From Limonium bicolor (taxonomy: Eukaryota > Streptophyta > Magnoliopsida > Caryophyllales > Plumbaginaceae), in assembly GCA_023374045.1 (NCBI GenBank), contig CM041782.1, positions 248,215,882 through 248,279,881 of the forward strand: DNA of 64,000 bases. Reading direction: 5' to 3'. The translations under genes and the position numbers were made by a program. Each line of letters opens with the position of its first letter. Within the stretch, counting starts at the first letter, position 1. Below the pieces are notes generated by a model that ran no database searches, was not told the DNA's origin, and saw only the letters and a list, made by a program, of their open reading frames with translations. This document shows, one piece after another, positions 59,821 to 64,000 of the stretch.

Positions 59821-61311
59821 GTATGGTAATCCCGCAGCCCACATGCTACCGGGCCACGCACAACTAATTGTCGTCTTAGCATGCAGTTGATTATATTTAA
59901 ATCATGCATGTGACAATAAACACACAACACTTAACATTTCGCCTCAATGGGCTCAACAATCGGATAATATACCTACTTAACAAGTCACCCATGGTGTTCA
60001 TCATCCCTAGAGTGTTTCTCCTCCAACGGAGCTACTTCCTTAATAGACGACACATACCCTTAAATCGGGTTATCCTTAAACGCCTCTTATCACAAACTGG
60101 GAATCATATCCATGATCCACACACTCCACATTTTACAACATATAACATACACTACATAACAACACTTAACAACACTTTGCACGTTTCCCCGTGCACAACA
60201 TAACACCGCAATAGATATTGCATCACAACAGAGATACATAACACAACGGGAATGGTCCTCTCAGGAACCGACCCAAACATTACCAATACACTGGTGAGCC
60301 TAGAGATTGTTGCCAGTCTCATGATAAGCTCGTTACATAACTCGTTACCGTCTCGTTAAATGAACGGTTAACTTAACACAAGGTGTCCCGGATATAGTGA
60401 TCCAAGCACACCGAAACAAACATAACAATAGTATGCCCCTGTGGCCCGACGTGAGTCAGTAATAGCCTTGGTTAAGCTAAAGGGAAGGTTGGGAACCAAA
60501 TTGGAAAAAACCATAACATACAGAGAGGATCGAACCTGCTATGACAACGACCCCCATACTCACACGCGTGGCCGGAACAGACCGGACTCCTCATTCCCCC
60601 CATTAGCACTGTCAGAAGTTCGTTATTGAACTTGGTTAAACAATCACAACATTGGGTCAAGTCTTGTTAGACACAAACAAGGGAAAGGAGAGTTGTACAT
60701 TCACATATAAACATCACACACAACATCACATATCCAACTCACGCATAGCCGTGGTTAGAACGTTCCTTAGGTCGGAAACGTTATTACCGGATTCCGTTCT
60801 CTTACGTTTACCTAATAGTGGTTAACTAGCCCTTCAAGCGCATTAGAGGTTTCCGGTACCGGCACGTAAACATACAATAACAATAACGACTGTAAACTCG
60901 TTTCATGATTTATATCATAACGTGGCAAACATACAGAAAATCACATTGGCATACAAGCCGGTGTAATCCGGTAGGACACAGGTTGCAAGAAAACCATACC
61001 TGTCACCGGAGTCCACTTATCCTGTCCATTTATGTTCCTCGAGCAATTCTCGAACAACTGTTAACATCACATGTTTTTATTAACATTGGGGTAATATGTT
61101 TGTTTAAAGTCTAACGCTTATAGTCTTTCCCCGTTAACTTGGTTAAATAACTTTACATTTTAACTTGTTTTACTTTCACATTTTATTACAACCTTTCACC
61201 CACTTAATCACCATTAATACTCACTTATCATGTCCTTAACATCCTTATAACATCATTACCTACCAATCCCCATCATCACATAACATTTCATAACCTTAAA
61301 CCATGTTTTTG

Positions 61312-61640
61312 GTCCGACCGACCCACCGTCCGACCCACCTTCTGGGTCGGTCCATTACAGAACCCTTTTACTTCCTTACAAAACATGCCCGTCCGACCCA
61401 CGTCCGACCCACCATTCTGGGTCGGTCCATGTGCGAACATTTTCCTTCCTTTGAAACTTGACCGACCGACCCACGTCCGACCCACCATTCTGGGTCGGTC
61501 CATGTGCGAACATTTTCCTTCCTTTGAAACTTGACCGACCGACCCATGTCCGACCCAACCTTCTGGGTCGGTCCATTGCGAACAATTTCCTAACATCTAA
61601 CAGAGGCTCGACCGACCCAAAAACTGGGTCGGCCCCTGGG
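61312..61640. repeat. GACCGACCCA / TGGGTCGGTC inverted-repeat tandem array in LTR H
   Basis: Four to five units of about 80 bp. Each has GACCGACCCA and CGTCCGACCCACC, then TTCTGGGTCGGTCCA. Located where B and E have their own GC-rich inverted repeats. Confidence 0.88.
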
Positions 61641-63588
61641 TCGGTCGCCTTCTATACTTACCCAAACTTTGCCAATTTTCACCAAACTTCTCCTAAGGCC
61701 TCTTAATGCTTCCTAACAACATTTGGGTACCTTATATCCACATACAACATCCATGAAACTCATTTTCTAACTCCTTAAGCCTTTACTTATTTCCTTGTAA
61801 AATTTCTTAACACTTTCAACATTTGTACTAGGTTCCTAAGTGGTGTTTCTCACCTATTATAACTACTATCCCAAAACACTTTCTCCTCATCTTAACATCA
61901 TCTCTTAAGCATCATTTTCTTACTAACTAAATCTCCTTTTTCACATCATACCTAAACATCACTTATTCCTTGAACACAAACCTTACCTAAACCTTAAACA
62001 ACTTCTCCAAGACTTTAATACATTCAAAACACCCATCGAATTCCTAGAACTTCCAAGACAACACCTAAATCCTTGCATCACTCTAAATCACCTTAACACA
62101 TGTTTTCTTCTCAAGTAAACATTTATTCACCTTTAACACTTCCTAGTTCACCAAAACTCACTTAAACACTTAGAACTTCTTACACATTTCCCAAATTTGG
62201 CCATAGCTTCTCTAGTATATACTCACATCCAAACACTTAGGTTTTTACCTTATTTCATTCAAAACACCTAAAAATCCATCAAACACATTTTATACACAAA
62301 CTTCACACATTAAGCACTACATCACAATATAGTGCATAACTTAAATTGCTTGGCACTTAGGCCCTTAAATAACATGGCTCTTAGGCCCTTAAATTGCATA
62401 AACCATAAACACTGAATTTCCCACATAAATAATGCCTTTGACCTGCAAATACATACACCAAAACATATGTTCTTTTACTAGTCTCCTTGAGAACATTTTA
62501 CTAGGTCACTCACCATTGGCTCCTTAGGTATTTTATCAAGCAAATCAAGCTCATTTTCCTAAGGCATTTAAACTACATTGAGATAGTTTGTTTACCTCTT
62601 TTTCCTCACAAATTTCTTTCTTGTTCCTTGTGAAACCGGTAGGGCATTTGGTCCCTTTTCAACTATTAAACATATACAAACAATAGGATGAGTATTCAAG
62701 CATTATGCTTCATCTCATTGTAAACCCTAGTTACACATATTGTTTTAACACATTAAGGTAATTGTTTACCTTGGAATTGGAAGAGAACTTGAACAAGTAT
62801 CAAGAGAGGACTCCTCCTAGCCCTTGGAAGATTCAAATGAAGCTAAAACAAGCAAGATAAATACACCATGGTGAGGTGAATTTTCGGACAACATGAAAAA
62901 CATGGAGGAAACTTGATTTTTCTTAGAGATTCCTTACCTAGGAGCAAAGGAGGTCAATAATATGTAAAAACACAAGCTCAAGCTCCTTCAATGGTGGAAC
63001 TCCATGGCACCGAAATGGTTGTCTGAAGTTTGGAGAAGATAGAAATGAAGAGCTTGATGCAAGGAAGAGAATGGTGGTGTTGTTTTTGATTTGGACAAGT
63101 GAGCAAGATTTAACAAGAGCTCAAAGATTGGTTTCAATGGTGGTGTTGGTGTGCTACCAAACCGAGAGAGAGGCAAGAAGGGAGGGAGAGAGAGCAACCG
63201 TGTGAATGAAGAAAGGAAGGGAAATGAGAGAATGAGATAGAACTTACTTTTTGAAGATATTTAAGCCTTAAAGCAAATAGTACCTATGAGTCACATTTAT
63301 TTACTTAACAAGTTAACATACTTGGTGACTCCTCACTACAAAAACCGGCCCCCTATATTAGTATGAGGGTATTTTAGTCTTTGTTGACCAATTTAATTAC
63401 TTATAACATTATATGTTACAAACTAGCTTATAAAAGTTACTATTCACAAACTAAGGCACATAGAAGTGAAATTTTTGATTTCCCACTAATATGGCCACCC
63501 AAATGTGATACTATATAGTACACATGTTAATTAAAGAGTAATGATGGACATTTAGCCATTCAAAACTCATTTACAAGACAATTTTTCA

Positions 63589-63622
63589 AAAACGTGCTTT
63601 AAGACTCCTTAAAGCACATTTT
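63589..63622. promoter_or_regulatory. U3 palindrome, element H
   Basis: AAAACGTGCTTTAAG / CTTAAAGCACATTTT around ACTC; one mismatched pair. Confidence 0.7.
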
Positions 63623-64000
63623 GTGTTTTAACTTGTTTTCAAGCTTGTTTTTCTTTAGTAATTGATTTAATATGTTCATTAACATATAAATAAGGTATAG
63701 GTATGACCATTAGGTCTTATACACATTCATCCCAAGCTTAGAGCACATTTTTGCTCATATTGACTTTAAGGTATTTTCTTATGTTTTATTTGGTTTAACT
63801 GTCCACCAAAGTTTCTTAAGGACTTATTTAGCCTTATTAAATCATAATTAAATGTTATCAAGTCTTGGTAGGCTCTTTGGGTCCTAACCAAGTTCACTCA
63901 TAGCTTAGAGCATGTTTTTGCTCAAACTGTGTCTTAATGCTTATTGCATTTATTATGGTTTAAATTGTTCACTGATGTTACTAAGGCACTTTTTAGCCTT

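Larger units (their letters stand above)
59412..64000 (-). mobile_element. Element H: LTR, runs off the window
   Basis: Starts TGTAACACCCC at 59412. No PBS lies before it, so this is an outer LTR end (solo LTR, or 3' LTR of a minus element). The preceding five bases TCTGA would be the target duplication. It is colinear with B, C and E, and at 64000 it is within about 80 bp of the expected GGTATTTCA end. Donor-like TAG|GTAAGG lies at about 62937 and acceptor-like TTTCAG|GTAC at about 59765 on the minus strand. Confidence 0.88.

Noticed and set aside
61288..61706. ORFs of 69-102 aa in LTR H
   Set aside because: They only read through the GACCGACCCA tandem array; the repeated peptide follows the repeated DNA.
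1..64000. tRNA or rRNA genes
   Set aside because: The only tRNA-like words seen are the 11-12 base primer binding sites; no cloverleaf or rRNA sequence was recognised.

Overview
This window looks like repeat-dense plant nuclear DNA, probably eudicot. I see no host gene and no tRNA or rRNA. Nearly every base belongs to LTR retrotransposons nested in one another. Most are Ty3/gypsy chromoviruses of the Tekay/Del type: the PBS matches initiator tRNA-Met, there is a C-terminal chromodomain, the LTRs are 4-5 kb long, and their ends read TGAAATACCCC...TTACA. Two pieces belong to a Tat/Ogre-like lineage, with LTRs starting TGTTATACCC and a long repeat-rich 3' untranslated region. Element names A-K below are my own.

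Layout. 1-4530: 3' half of + strand Tekay element A (RT, RNase H, integrase, chromodomain, truncated 3' LTR), joined to 4531-6039, the end of a minus-strand LTR (C). 6040-37208: minus-strand element B, a LARD-like non-autonomous element with about 4.9 kb of non-coding interior (13029-17966) between its PPT and PBS. Its left LTR holds C and a solo LTR E (8466-12933). Its right LTR holds the complete + strand element F (21852-36789). 37209-38146: Tat-like LTR fragment K. 38147-38419: small relic. 38420-44412: + strand LTR fragment I, split by solo LTR G (38951-44294). 44413-53689: minus-strand Tekay element D (3' LTR, chromodomain, integrase, RNase H, RT, protease, AlkB, gag). 53690-59411: 3' LTR and 3' region of Tat-like element J, with large tandem arrays. 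59412-64000: minus-strand LTR H, running off the window.

The unusual system is in F and D. Both carry an AlkB-type 2-oxoglutarate/Fe(II) dioxygenase, closest by eye to plant ALKBH1-like proteins, between the gag zinc knuckles and the protease. The cassette is flanked by intron-like sequences. In both elements the gag donor is in phase 1. The acceptor before AlkB and the acceptor before protease are also both in phase 1, and AlkB ends at its own stop codon. This suggests one transcript may be spliced either to Gag-AlkB or to Gag-Pol. The metal and 2OG residues (HxD...H...R) are readable in both copies, but both carry frameshifts or nonsense codons and neither is intact here.

The LTRs also share RNA or DNA structures whose sequences change while the pairing is kept: a tandem double hairpin about 265-430 bp from the LTR 3' end, a hairpin next to the PPT, and a 15-16 bp-arm palindrome in U3. 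Because B's two LTRs began as copies, each serves as an empty-site control for insertions in the other. This gives a relative order of insertion readable within the window.
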